A DNA stretch of 32,149 nt from Olavius sp. associated proteobacterium Delta 1 (GCA_902749685.1 CACVKW010001296.1:1-32149); one strand, 5' to 3'; counted from the stretch's first letter, positions 14,555 to 22,337 are shown. The notes: generated by a model from the sequence alone, not told the origin. Made by a program: numbers and translations.

Positions 14555-16907
14555 ACCAAAATCTGACTTTTCAGGGTCAAACTCGTCTGCTTCAATTTCA
14601 GATAAAGAAAACTCGAAATTGGAGAAGGAGGAAACGAAAATCCAGGAAGACCGTTACCGGGTCCTGATCGAGGATGTGGCCGATGGTTTTTACGAGGTCG
14701 ATCTGCACGGAAATTTCAGATTTTTCAACAATGCCCTGTGCCGAATTTTCGGGTATTCGAAAGACGAAATTCAGCAACGCAATTTTACCGAATTTATGGA
14801 TGAAAAAAATGCCCGCATTGCCTATGATGCATTTAACCGGACGTATCGCACCGGGGCCGGCATCGTTGATATCAAATGGGAAATCGCCCGCAAAGATGGT
14901 GAAAAGCGTCACCTGGAGATTTCGGCCAACCTGATTAGCGATGAGGATGGCAAAAGTACCGGGTTCAGGGGTATCGCACGGGATGTGACTGACAGGGTCC
15001 TGGCCGGGCAGGCCTTAAAAGAGTCGGAATCCTGTGCCCTGGAACTGTCCCAGACCAGCCGCCGGGCGGAACGACGGTACCGGGCGTTTCTCAGCTTTTT
15101 ACCGGATCCGGTGTTTGTCTTTAACATGGATCACACGGTTTCTTATTTGAATCCGGCTTTTGAGAAAGTTTTCGGTTGGACCCTTGAGGAATTGGAAGGT
15201 AAAATCATACCCTCATTTGTGCCTGACGAAATGAAGGAGAAAACCCGACTCGGAATCAAGCAACTGTTTGAAGAAAAAGCTCTGCATGGTTTTGAAACGA
15301 AAAGGCGGACCAAAGACGGCCGCGTGCTGGATATTATCATCGACGGGGCAATTTTCTTTGATATTGACAATCAGCCGGCCGGACAGGTGATCACCCTGCG
15401 GGACATTACGCGGGAAAAACGTGAAACCAGCATCAATCAAGCTCTTTTCCGTATCGCAGGGGCTTTGCATCGATATCGAGGGTTGGATGCACGCCTTGGA
15501 TTTATTACGAAAGAGGTCCAGAATCTGATGGGGGTGGAAGGTGCCTCCGTCATTTTGCTGGATGAAGAAAAAAAGGAATTCTTTTTCCGAGAAGCCAAAT
15601 ATGATGACGGTGAAACCGGCAAAAAAATGAAGGAGATCCGCTTCCCGGTCGACAAGGGGGTGGCGGGCCAGGTTTATCGGACCGGCAAACCGCTAGTTGT
15701 GCCGGATACTGCCAAAGACCCTCATTTTTTCGGCCAGGTGGATGAAAAATCTCAATACCAAACCCGCAGTATGCTTGACGTCCCCATTCAAATCCAGGAC
15801 CGTCTAATCGGCGTGCTGTGTGCCGTTAATAAAAAAGGAGCCGCCTTTGAGCAGGCTGATATTGATCTGCTGGCAGCCATTGCAAACTATGTCGCGCTTC
15901 CCATTGAAAATGCCAGTATCAATGAAGAACTGAAACGATCGTATCAGGAGGTCAAGAGCCTCAACCGTGCCAAGGATCGCGTGATTCACCATCTTTCCCA
16001 TGAGTTGAAAACTCCGCTATCCATTTTGAGTGCCTCCATGAGCATCTTAAAGAAACGGCTCGCCGGATTGGAGGATCATAACTGGGGCACCATTTTGGAT
16101 CGTGCTCAAAGAAACCTGGACCGGCTGCTTGAGATGCAGTATCAGATTGAAGACATATTGCGGGAAAAAGATTACAAGATATACTACATGTTGTCTTCTT
16201 TGCTGGACGCCTGCAGCGATGAACTGCAAGTGCTGGTATCCGAGAGCCTTGAAGAAAAAGACATAATAGATCGGCTGCGTCAGCATATTGAAAAACTGTT
16301 CGGTCCCCACGATGCCAGGTCGGAAGAAATCCGGCTGGATCAATTTGTTGCGAAGCAGATTCAAGGGCTGCGAGCGCGATTTGCGCATCGCCAATGCCGG
16401 GTAAACGTGCTGATATCCTCCCCCGTACCGGCCGTCTGGATACCGCGGGCTGTCCTGGCTAAAATTGTTGACGGCCTGGTTCGCAATGCCGTCGAAAACA
16501 CGCCGGACAGTGGTATCATCACGGTTACCGTAAGATCCGGCGAAATTGGTCCGGAAATAGAAGTCAGAGATAGCGGCATTGGTATTAGTGAGGAGAATCA
16601 GCGGTTGCTGTTTGATAATTACTTCACGGCCTATGACACCATGCAATATTCATCCCGTAATCCATATGACTTTGGCGCCGGCGGAAAAGGCTTTGATCTG
16701 CTGCGCATGAAAATATTTTCGGAACGATATCATTTCGAACTCAAAATGCAATCCAGGCGTTGTGGAGTCATTCCGGGGGATGCAGATGTGTGCCCGGGTA
16801 ATATGGCAGAATGCGTTCATGCCGGACAAACCGGGGACTGCCTGGAATCCGGCGGCACCACGGTAACGGTGCAGTTTTATCCGGCGGATCGGTTCCAAAA
16901 TAAGTAA
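14541..16907 (+). CDS. PAS-PAS-GAF sensor histidine kinase, cytoplasmic
   Basis: A 788-residue kinase with no membrane segment. A PAS domain spans about 38-150 (FRFFNNALCRIFGYS; GFRGIARDVTDR), a second PAS about 178-293 (VSYLNPAFEKVFGWT; ITLRDITREK), and a GAF about 300-455 (VDKGVAGQVYRTGKPLVVPD). The dimerisation helix carries the phospho-acceptor H487 (HHLSHELKTPLS). A helical spacer of about 100 residues follows. The ATPase domain shows N649 (VRNAVEN), DSGIGIS at 677 and GAGGKG at 712. The C-terminal part (735-770) has a cysteine-rich insertion before the last strand (about five Cys), unusual for the family. The start is inside the ACT gene. No cognate regulator is adjacent. Confidence 0.88.
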   Translation: MKTDKPKSDFSGSNSSASISDKENSKLEKEETKIQEDRYRVLIEDVADGFYEVDLHGNFRFFNNALCRIFGYSKDEIQQRNFTEFMDEKNARIAYDAFNRTYRTGAGIVDIKWEIARKDGEKRHLEISANLISDEDGKSTGFRGIARDVTDRVLAGQALKESESCALELSQTSRRAERRYRAFLSFLPDPVFVFNMDHTVSYLNPAFEKVFGWTLEELEGKIIPSFVPDEMKEKTRLGIKQLFEEKALHGFETKRRTKDGRVLDIIIDGAIFFDIDNQPAGQVITLRDITREKRETSINQALFRIAGALHRYRGLDARLGFITKEVQNLMGVEGASVILLDEEKKEFFFREAKYDDGETGKKMKEIRFPVDKGVAGQVYRTGKPLVVPDTAKDPHFFGQVDEKSQYQTRSMLDVPIQIQDRLIGVLCAVNKKGAAFEQADIDLLAAIANYVALPIENASINEELKRSYQEVKSLNRAKDRVIHHLSHELKTPLSILSASMSILKKRLAGLEDHNWGTILDRAQRNLDRLLEMQYQIEDILREKDYKIYYMLSSLLDACSDELQVLVSESLEEKDIIDRLRQHIEKLFGPHDARSEEIRLDQFVAKQIQGLRARFAHRQCRVNVLISSPVPAVWIPRAVLAKIVDGLVRNAVENTPDSGIITVTVRSGEIGPEIEVRDSGIGISEENQRLLFDNYFTAYDTMQYSSRNPYDFGAGGKGFDLLRMKIFSERYHFELKMQSRRCGVIPGDADVCPGNMAECVHAGQTGDCLESGGTTVTVQFYPADRFQNK

Positions 16908-16908
16908 A

Positions 16909-17177
16909 CAGGTTTCAGGTTTCAGGTGTCAGTTCGCTCGTTTTTAAATCCTGAAACCTGACACCTCGTATGAAACTTTACGAATTTAAACTGCGAACCG
17001 CAGAATATCGAATATCGAACCGCAGAATATCGAAGGGTAGTTTCGCTTCGCCCAGTCATTTTTGTAAAATAGACAGAATTCATTCCTTCGACATTCGACA
17101 TTCGACATTCATTATTCGATATTCGATATTCGCTTTTCAAAGTTTCTTTTTTTGATCAAACTGGCCGCTGCGCGGCC
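16909..17177. repeat. Nested heptamer arrays with two unit families
   Basis: An outer short hairpin is built from CAGGTTT units (16909-16936) facing CCTGAAA units (16950-16963). Next come GAATATC-type units (17003-17034, four units, one 8 bp long). Facing them are seven in-phase TTCGACA/TTCGATA units (17087-17135), the cleanest array in the window. A hairpin GGCCGC-TGC-GCGGCC follows at 17163-17177, then CTGACAC/CTGAAAC units near 17188. No gene is seen between 16908 and 17277. Confidence 0.82.
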
Positions 17178-17277
17178 GGCGGCTGGGCTGACACCTGAAA
17201 CCCGAAAGGCGGAGCAAAAAAACAAAATTGAGTTCTACCTGGTACCAAATTACATCATCTCATAGGAAACATTTATC

Positions 17278-18090
17278 ATGAACCAATTCGATCAACAAAA
17301 TCAGGTATTGCAGGAAGATTCGGATACAGCGGAACAATTTTTCCGTGAAATTGAAATTCAGTTTCTTATTCACGAACTCAAAGACCCGATTGCGATTATC
17401 GAAACCGGCCTGCGCACGCTGCTGGAGAAACAGGAAAAATTCGGCCCCTTATCTTCCAAACAGCTAAATACGCTCAAACGCACATTGCGCAATTCTAAAA
17501 AAGCCCGATCCATGCTGAACAATTTGCTTGAGATCGGACGCTCCGAATCCGGTTGTTTTATCTGTTCTCATTTTGAACCGGCCAAATCGGTTTACCAGGC
17601 CTTGAAAGATTCTCTGGAAATTATGACCGGTCCACTATCTGAGGAACTGGGTAAATATGAGGCCGAAAAAGATGCTGTTGAGCTGTTGTCCCAAAACGGC
17701 ATCGTGCTGGAATTTTCTGCCCGTGTGCAAAATAGCGAGATTTTCCAGGATGAGATCAAATTTCGCCAGATTGCCGGCAATCTATTTAAAAATGCCCTTC
17801 ATCATCGACGCTCACAGGTCAAAATCACGATGGATGTTGAAGATGGAAATCTGATTGTGGCGGTTTCCGACGACGGCCAGGGGGTTGAACCCGAACATCA
17901 GGATATGATATTCAAGCGCTACGCCCAGGTAAAGGAGTGTTCCATCGTGCCGCGTAAGGGACACGGTCTGGGTCTGGCGGGAGCCCTGATTCTGGCCAGG
18001 TGCCTGGGGGGAGATATTACGTTGGACAGCCGGCCAGGGCAGGGTGCCACGTTTCGTTTGGCGCTGCCGGTGAAGATGGAAGGCGAATGA
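17278..18090 (+). CDS. Small histidine kinase without sensor domain
   Basis: A 270-residue cytoplasmic kinase. The H-box is H32 in LIHELKDPIAII, only 31 residues from the N-terminus, so there is no input domain. The ATPase domain has N172 (GNLFKNALHH), DDGQG at 198-202 and GHGLGLAGA at 228. GGAAAC lies close to the ATG. It may be activated by contact with another protein, for example the PAS-PAS-GAF kinase encoded upstream or the stand-alone receiver encoded at 391-891; neither link is proven. Its stop is followed within four bases by another heptamer array. Confidence 0.85.
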   Translation: MNQFDQQNQVLQEDSDTAEQFFREIEIQFLIHELKDPIAIIETGLRTLLEKQEKFGPLSSKQLNTLKRTLRNSKKARSMLNNLLEIGRSESGCFICSHFEPAKSVYQALKDSLEIMTGPLSEELGKYEAEKDAVELLSQNGIVLEFSARVQNSEIFQDEIKFRQIAGNLFKNALHHRRSQVKITMDVEDGNLIVAVSDDGQGVEPEHQDMIFKRYAQVKECSIVPRKGHGLGLAGALILARCLGGDITLDSRPGQGATFRLALPVKMEGE

Positions 18091-18093
18091 ATT

Positions 18094-18159
18094 GAAGTCG
18101 GAAGCCGGAATGCGGAATGCGGAATTTAGGAAGTGGCTTCCAGCCTTCCGCCTTCTAAA
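18094..18159. repeat. Inverted heptamer array, GAAGTCG type
   Basis: Five in-phase units (GAAGTCG, GAAGCCG, two GAATGCG, GAATTTA) at 18094-18128 face TTCCAGCC, TTCCGCC and TTCTAAA units at 18138-18159, with only 9 bp between the arms. The unit family is the same as at 13719-13919 and 19417-19451. Confidence 0.75.
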
Positions 18160-18245
18160 AATTCCGTCCTTTCCCCTATGCACTATGCGCTCAACCTCTT
18201 TCCCGCTTTCGGCCCTCACACTTCCGCCTTCGACTCGACTGCCGT

Positions 18246-18274
18246 TCGACAAGCTCAGGCCCCGAGCACGTCGA
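18246..18274. repeat. Palindromic element with TTCGACAAGCTCAGG core
   Basis: TCGAC-aa-GCTC faces GAGC-ac-GTCGA across a 7-nt loop, giving a hairpin with one 2x2 internal loop. The core TTCGACAAGCTCAGG resembles a palindrome that I recall as widely dispersed in bacterial genomes. It lies in the leader of a pseudogene. Confidence 0.45.
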
Positions 18275-18325
18275 GGGGAACTCGTCACAGGCCTAGTTCT
18301 ATCCTTCAGGGGAACAGATTCGCAA

Positions 18326-18577
18326 ATGCCGCCTGATTTGCAGCTGAAAAAAGAGACGATATTAAATGCTGTTGACCAATATGAAAACGACGCGGTGATC
18401 ATCACGCAATTAATCGGCAAAAAACAAGAAGATGTCTACACACGCGGCGGTCCGGTGCGTATGGGCTTTTTCAGTTATACGCGTGATCCGGGTTATTCAA
18501 GCTCAAACACGACGGTCCGGCTGGAAACGAATTTAGTGGAAAAGAGATGCAGGGCAAGAAAAAAACCTTGCGCTTAA
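18326..18577 (+). pseudogene. Remnant of a small lipoprotein gene (DUF4136-like)
   Basis: The frame encodes KETILNAVDQYENDAVIITQ and then PGYSSSNTTVRLETNL, a pattern I associate with the C-terminal half of small DUF4136-like outer-membrane lipoproteins. The N-terminal half with its signal peptide is gone; upstream in the same frame is only translated heptamer repeat. After VRLETNL the frame runs into a lysine/arginine-rich stretch and stops. It is probably not functional. Family assignment is from memory of the motif and moderate at best. Confidence 0.5.
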
Positions 18578-18717
18578 CCCATTTTTACGTAAAACCTGGA
18601 ATAAAGGAACCCACCAGTATAATTACCCGCAAGGACCAACCCGATTTAACAAAAACCATAGCTTTGACAAAAGAGCCAGGCAATAACATTAATCTTAAAA
18701 TCGATTCGAGGAACATC

Positions 18718-19095
18718 ATGAAACGGTTGATAAAATGGATTCCAATTTTTCTGCTGATATTTGTTTTAGCGGGATGTCAGGAAGAAAGACCGCAAAAAGA
18801 AATGATCCGGATGGTGCGGGCCGTGCAGGTCAGTGATCCAGCTGAGTTTTCCAAGCGTTGGTTCCCCGGCCAGGCCAAGGCCACTCAGGAAGTGGACCTG
18901 TCCTTCCGCGTGGCAGGCCCGTTGGTAAAATTTCCGGTTAATATCGGGGATGAAGTACCCAAAGGTCAGGAGCTGGCCAGGATTGATCCGCGGGATTTTG
19001 AGGTGGAACGTCGCATTGCTCAGGGGCAGCTGGAACGAGAAAAAGCGGTATTGGTACGGTGGAGAGCGGGTATCTGGAACCGCCGATCACCCTGA
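18718..19095 (+). pseudogene. Truncated RND efflux periplasmic adaptor (lipoprotein)
   Basis: The first 20 residues form a lipoprotein signal with lipobox VLAGC (C20). AVQVSDPAEF, a GQAKATQEVDLSFRVAGPLV barrel-sandwich strand, GDEVPKGQELARIDPRDFEV and the start of the coiled-coil hairpin (RRIAQGQLEREKAVL) identify an AcrA/HlyD-family adaptor. Such proteins have about 350-400 residues; this one stops after 125. Around base 19050 the sequence switches to an internal piece of an RND pump in another frame, so an adaptor-pump pair has been joined by a deletion. Confidence 0.8.
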
Positions 19096-19277
19096 TGCGT
19101 TACAACCGGCAGCCGGCTATCGGGATTTCCATTACCATCGTATCCGGTGTCAACACGGTCGATATCGGTGAACGTATCGATCAACGCCTCGAGGACATTA
19201 CGCCAATGCTGCCGATCGGCGTTGAAGCCCACCGGGTGCACTGGCAATCGGACATTGTACGGGAATCCGTCAGCAGC
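19047..19277 (+). pseudogene. Internal fragment of an RND efflux pump
   Basis: The frame reads TVESGYLEPPITLMRYN, then QPAIGISITIVSGVNTVDIG and HRVHWQSDIVRESV, which is the periplasmic porter region of AcrB-like RND pumps. Only about 77 of roughly 1,000 residues remain. There is no start codon context and the pump frame ends abruptly near 19277. It is out of frame with the adaptor fragment. Confidence 0.75.
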
Positions 19278-19291
19278 ATGAAGGCGAGAAG

Positions 19292-19369
19292 ATGGACAAG
19301 TTCCTGGAACATTTCGCCGAAGAGATTGAAAAATGTACCGAGCACTTTGGCGGGAAACTTTTCAAGTAA
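19292..19369 (+). pseudogene. 3' end of an unidentified gene
   Basis: In a third frame, right after the pump fragment, 25 codons beginning MDKFLEHFAEEIEKCTEHFG end in a TAA. The charged helical composition looks like a real protein C-terminus and not noise. I do not recognise the family. It appears to be the third piece of a composite deletion junction. Confidence 0.35.
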
Positions 19370-19416
19370 GTTTTTACTTGAGCTGATATCGAATTCCGCC
19401 CGAGACACAGAGGATA

Positions 19417-19451
19417 GAATTCGGAAGTGTGAATTCGGAATGCGGATTGAT
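19417..19451. repeat. Heptamer array, GAATTCG type, single arm
   Basis: Five in-phase 7-bp units (GAATTCG, GAAGTGT, GAATTCG, GAATGCG, GATTGAT). A short GACACAGAGGATA stretch just before resembles the GANNACA units at 13676. Confidence 0.6.
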
Positions 19452-19498
19452 AGAACTCCGCGCAGAAGGCAAAGCTTTGGGCAAAAGGAGAAATCGAA

Positions 19499-20605
19499 AT
19501 GGCTCTTACCGGCTTTATGAAAGCTGTTGTCCTTACGGGACATGGAGGATTTGATAAATTAGTAGTTCATGATGATTTTCCTGTTCCGAAGCCCAATAGC
19601 GATGAAGTGTTAATCGAAGTTGGCGCATGTGGAATTAATAATACGGATATCAATACCCGGATCGGTTGGTATTCAAAATCGGTTAGCAGTGGGACAACCA
19701 CAGCTGGCGGGGCAGATGGCATTGATGATATATCAGAGGTTGATGCCACGTGGGGTGGGAATGTGGTAGTCTTTCCCCGCATTCAAGGTGCTGACGTTGC
19801 GGGCCGTATTGTTGCAGTAGGGCATGGGGTTTCGCGAAAGCGAGTCGGTGAACGCGTCATTGTTGATCCCTGGATAAGAGACCGTTCAGACCCAGAAAAT
19901 AGGAACCTCGCGGGGTACTTTGGCAGTGAGCGAGATGGTGGATTCGCCCAATATACGACCGTCCCTGAAGAAAATGCGTTTGTTATAAAATCGAATTTAT
20001 CTGATGCTGAATTGGCAACCTTTCCTTGCTCTTATTCAACGGCAGAACATATGCTCGATCGAATTGGGCTGCAGGAAAGGGAGAAAATACTGATACCAGG
20101 CGCCTCGGGTGGGGTGGGCTCAGCTCTAATCCAATTAGCTAAACGGAGAAAAGCGAAGGTACTTGCCATTACAAGCAAATCAAAAATGGATATGATGCTG
20201 GATTTGGGGGCGGATCATGCATTTGATAGAAACCAAAAAGGCCTTGAGCAAAATATTCGTGAGATCATACCTGGCGGAGAAGTGAATGCCGTCGCCGATA
20301 TTGTCGGGGGCACCAGCTTTTCGATGTATCTCAATCTGCTGTGCCGGGGTGGACGTTATGTCACGTCGGGTGCTATCGCCGGACCTATAGTTGAATTTGA
20401 TTTGCGTACATTATATTTAAAGGATCTTGAAATGCATGGCGCAACGGTTATGCAAGTCGGGATTTTTAAAAAGCTGGTGACTTACATTGAAAACGGTGAG
20501 ATTCGACCCTTATTGGCGAAGAAATTTCCAATATCCCAAATTAAAAAAGCACAAGAAGCGTTTCTAAACAAAAAGCACATAGGTAATTTTATTATTTTGC
20601 CATAG
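19499..20605 (+). CDS. Medium-chain dehydrogenase/reductase (zinc-type alcohol dehydrogenase / quinone reductase family)
   Basis: A 368-residue MDR enzyme. The N-terminal GroES-like domain holds CGINNTDINTRIGWYS and the VAVGHGVSRKRVGERV turn. The Rossmann domain has the NADP-binding GASGGVGSALIQLAKRRKAK and LDLGADHAFDRN. It lacks the four-cysteine structural zinc cluster, as in quinone-reductase-like members. Substrate cannot be assigned. AAAAGGAG lies nine bases before the ATG. Its codons are more A/T-rich than those of the etf and liv genes, and it lies between broken genes, which suggests separate acquisition with its neighbour encoded at 20683. Confidence 0.85.
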   Translation: MALTGFMKAVVLTGHGGFDKLVVHDDFPVPKPNSDEVLIEVGACGINNTDINTRIGWYSKSVSSGTTTAGGADGIDDISEVDATWGGNVVVFPRIQGADVAGRIVAVGHGVSRKRVGERVIVDPWIRDRSDPENRNLAGYFGSERDGGFAQYTTVPEENAFVIKSNLSDAELATFPCSYSTAEHMLDRIGLQEREKILIPGASGGVGSALIQLAKRRKAKVLAITSKSKMDMMLDLGADHAFDRNQKGLEQNIREIIPGGEVNAVADIVGGTSFSMYLNLLCRGGRYVTSGAIAGPIVEFDLRTLYLKDLEMHGATVMQVGIFKKLVTYIENGEIRPLLAKKFPISQIKKAQEAFLNKKHIGNFIILP

Positions 20606-20682
20606 AAGTAAATACTATAATTTAAGACAACGGCTGTGGAAAGGCAGCCTTCCATATATTTCCTATTGGGGGTTACCATAAA

Positions 20683-21126
20683 ATGGAAATAATAAGAGCA
20701 AACCAGGCGCATGTTACAGAAATTTCAAGGTTGTTTGATCTTTATCGGCAGTTTTATAAATGTGAATCCGACCTTGATCTAGCGAAAGAGTTTATTGCGG
20801 ATCGCATAAATAACAATGAATCAGTGATATTTGTAGCTATCGAAGGAAATTCTGCTAAAGGGTTTATCCAGCTATATCCTTCATTTTGCTCGGTAGAAGC
20901 AATAAAAATTTTCATTTTACACGACTTGTATGTTGATGAGTGTGGTCGCAAGTCAGGTATTGGAGAAGCGTTAATGAATAAGGCTACCGAATTTGCGAAA
21001 GAATCCGGTGCTTCACGTATAGAGTTACTCACGGCTTTTGATAATAAAGCGGGACAGCATTTATACGAAAAACTGGGTTACAAAAAAGTAATAGAAGACT
21101 TCCAACCATATTCATTCAAGTTATAA
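20683..21126 (+). CDS. GNAT-family N-acetyltransferase
   Basis: A 147-residue acetyltransferase. The acetyl-CoA-binding motif A is visible as LYVDECGRKSGIGEALMNKA, followed by ASRIELLTAFDNKAGQHLYE and KLGYKK. The N-terminus (MEIIRANQAHVTEISRLFDL) is typical of the family. The acceptor is unknown. The gene follows the MDR gene by 77 bp on the same strand and shares its A/T-rich codon use. Confidence 0.88.
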   Translation: MEIIRANQAHVTEISRLFDLYRQFYKCESDLDLAKEFIADRINNNESVIFVAIEGNSAKGFIQLYPSFCSVEAIKIFILHDLYVDECGRKSGIGEALMNKATEFAKESGASRIELLTAFDNKAGQHLYEKLGYKKVIEDFQPYSFKL

Positions 21127-21243
21127 AAATTCATACCAGAGCAAGGAATAATGAGCAAAACAATCTCAACCTTGCGAGTTCTTCACTCTGTCCTCTGCGT
21201 GCCGAGTCATAGCCCTTTAGGGCGACGACGGCTCAGCTGTGCT

Positions 21244-21345
21244 TCTATGAACGGAATCGCCTTGCTCGTGTGAAATGCCAGGGCCTGGCACATGGCAATA
21301 ATCTGTCCATTTTGATCGGTGACCTTGATGTCGTAGCCGGTGCAT
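21244..21345 (-). pseudogene. Duplicated 3' fragment of the PaaI-type thioesterase gene
   Basis: On the minus strand this stretch encodes YDIKVTDQNGQIIAMCQALA followed by FHTSKAIPF, nearly identical to the C-terminus of the intact thioesterase at 31321-31743 (QIIALCQALAFRTGKAIPFL). DNA identity is high from the stop region to about 21340, then is lost at the boundary with the [2Fe-2S]/hydroxylase chimera. The stop codon itself has changed, so the frame reads a little further. Confidence 0.75.
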
Positions 21346-21348
21346 TTT

Positions 21349-22065
21349 TCAGAGCACGGAACCTACAATTTGGAGTAGATTCAAATTCAACCCTAGAACA
21401 GCAGCACGACTGAGGGCATCAATGTAAAAGTCAGGAGAATTGATTATTAACCCTAACATGGCATAAATTCTTGCCATCATATCGAGCCGTAAATAACTGT
21501 GGCCGATAATCCTAAAGTCTTCCGGTTTTTTAAGCGTTACGTTGTCTGGTATGGGAAGCTGAGCGGCTTTTGAGGCGAGCTCCCCATAACCCAGCTTTCG
21601 TTGGGACTGATTATGGATAACCATTCCTGTTTCTGCCCGACACTGACCGGCAGGAACATTCCAGGTCCCAGCGGCCGCAGCAATGAGCATTTCCCTGGCT
21701 GTCGCACCGGCTTTTCTCAAAATATCCCAGGACGTACGCACGCTGGTGCTTGCTGCGGTCATCTGGGTGTTAAAGGCAGGATTTTTATACATTGCCTCGG
21801 CAGGGGCGAATTGCACATCCACTTGCCCATAAAACCCTTCAATGGTGATGATATCTGTGCCGGCAACCTCCCCCACCGGCGTCACACAGGATAACCTTGC
21901 TTCGCCATCCAAGTGAACCGTACAAGCGCCGCATTCCGCTATACCACAGCTGTATTTGGTGCCTGTGAGGCCCAATTGCTCGCGAAGCACCCAATGAAGG
22001 GGCGTTTCAGAATCGACCGTCAGCATGTAAATCGTACCATTTACTCGTAAAGTTAACCTAGACAA
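21349..22065 (-). pseudogene. Chimera of a [2Fe-2S] subunit and an internal piece of a molybdenum hydroxylase large subunit
   Basis: Residues 1-77 are the plant-type ferredoxin domain of an isoquinoline oxidoreductase/xanthine dehydrogenase-type small subunit, with C40, C45, C48 (CGIAECGAC) and C60. The second, helical [2Fe-2S] domain is absent. From about residue 80 the protein becomes an internal segment of the IorB-like molybdopterin subunit (NPAFNTQMTAASTSVRTSWD, RKAGATAREMLIAAAAGTWN, then GYGELASKAAQLP). A tail of about 45 residues (from MMARIYAMLG) is unrelated to both. The frame stays open across both joins. The start appears to be a TTG with a ribosome-binding site too close. I consider it a deletion product and not a working enzyme. 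Confidence 0.75.
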
Positions 22066-22112
22066 ATCTCCTTTTGTAACCGCTTCGCCGGCTTTCAGAC
22101 AGGTGCTAACGA

Positions 22113-22214
22113 CTATGTTCGCTCGTCCAATAGTTTAAAACGAATGTCTTTGGCCCAGGAGCGAATGGCATTCCAGTCCCGATAATCGCCTTCCAGAATC
22201 CCCCTTTTTCTCAT
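22113..22214 (-). CDS. Hypothetical 33-residue protein or gene fragment
   Basis: ATG to TAG frame encoding MRKRGILEGDYRDWNAIRSW and 13 further residues. The composition looks protein-like (YRDWNAIRSWAKDI), but it is far too short for any family I know and has no clear ribosome-binding site. It lies 47 bp upstream of the chimera on the same strand, so it may be a remnant of an upstream gene in the same decayed operon. Confidence 0.3.
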   Translation of the reverse strand: MRKRGILEGDYRDWNAIRSWAKDIRFKLLDERT

Positions 22215-22337
22215 GAGTTATCCGGCTGTTTTTCAAAGAATTTCCTTTTTAGTTTGAAATAGAGTATAAACCGATCACGTAAGGAATGTTTGTTGGTTGT
22301 GAAAAAAAATGTTAATAATTGTAAAAAATTGTAAAAA

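Noticed and set aside
16047..16646. A 199-codon antisense frame within the large histidine kinase gene
   Set aside because: The plus-strand frame carries conserved kinase motifs throughout; the antisense protein matches nothing I know.
24..17135. CRISPR array as an explanation of the tandem repeats
   Set aside because: Units are 7 bp, degenerate and contiguous with no spacers, and no cas genes are present.
18092..18325. 5' part of the open frame leading into the lipoprotein remnant as real coding sequence
   Set aside because: It is translated heptamer repeat and palindrome with no domain or start signal.
24..19451. Retron, diversity-generating or group II intron element behind the repeats
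   Set aside because: No reverse transcriptase motif is found in any frame of the window, so no such link can be claimed.
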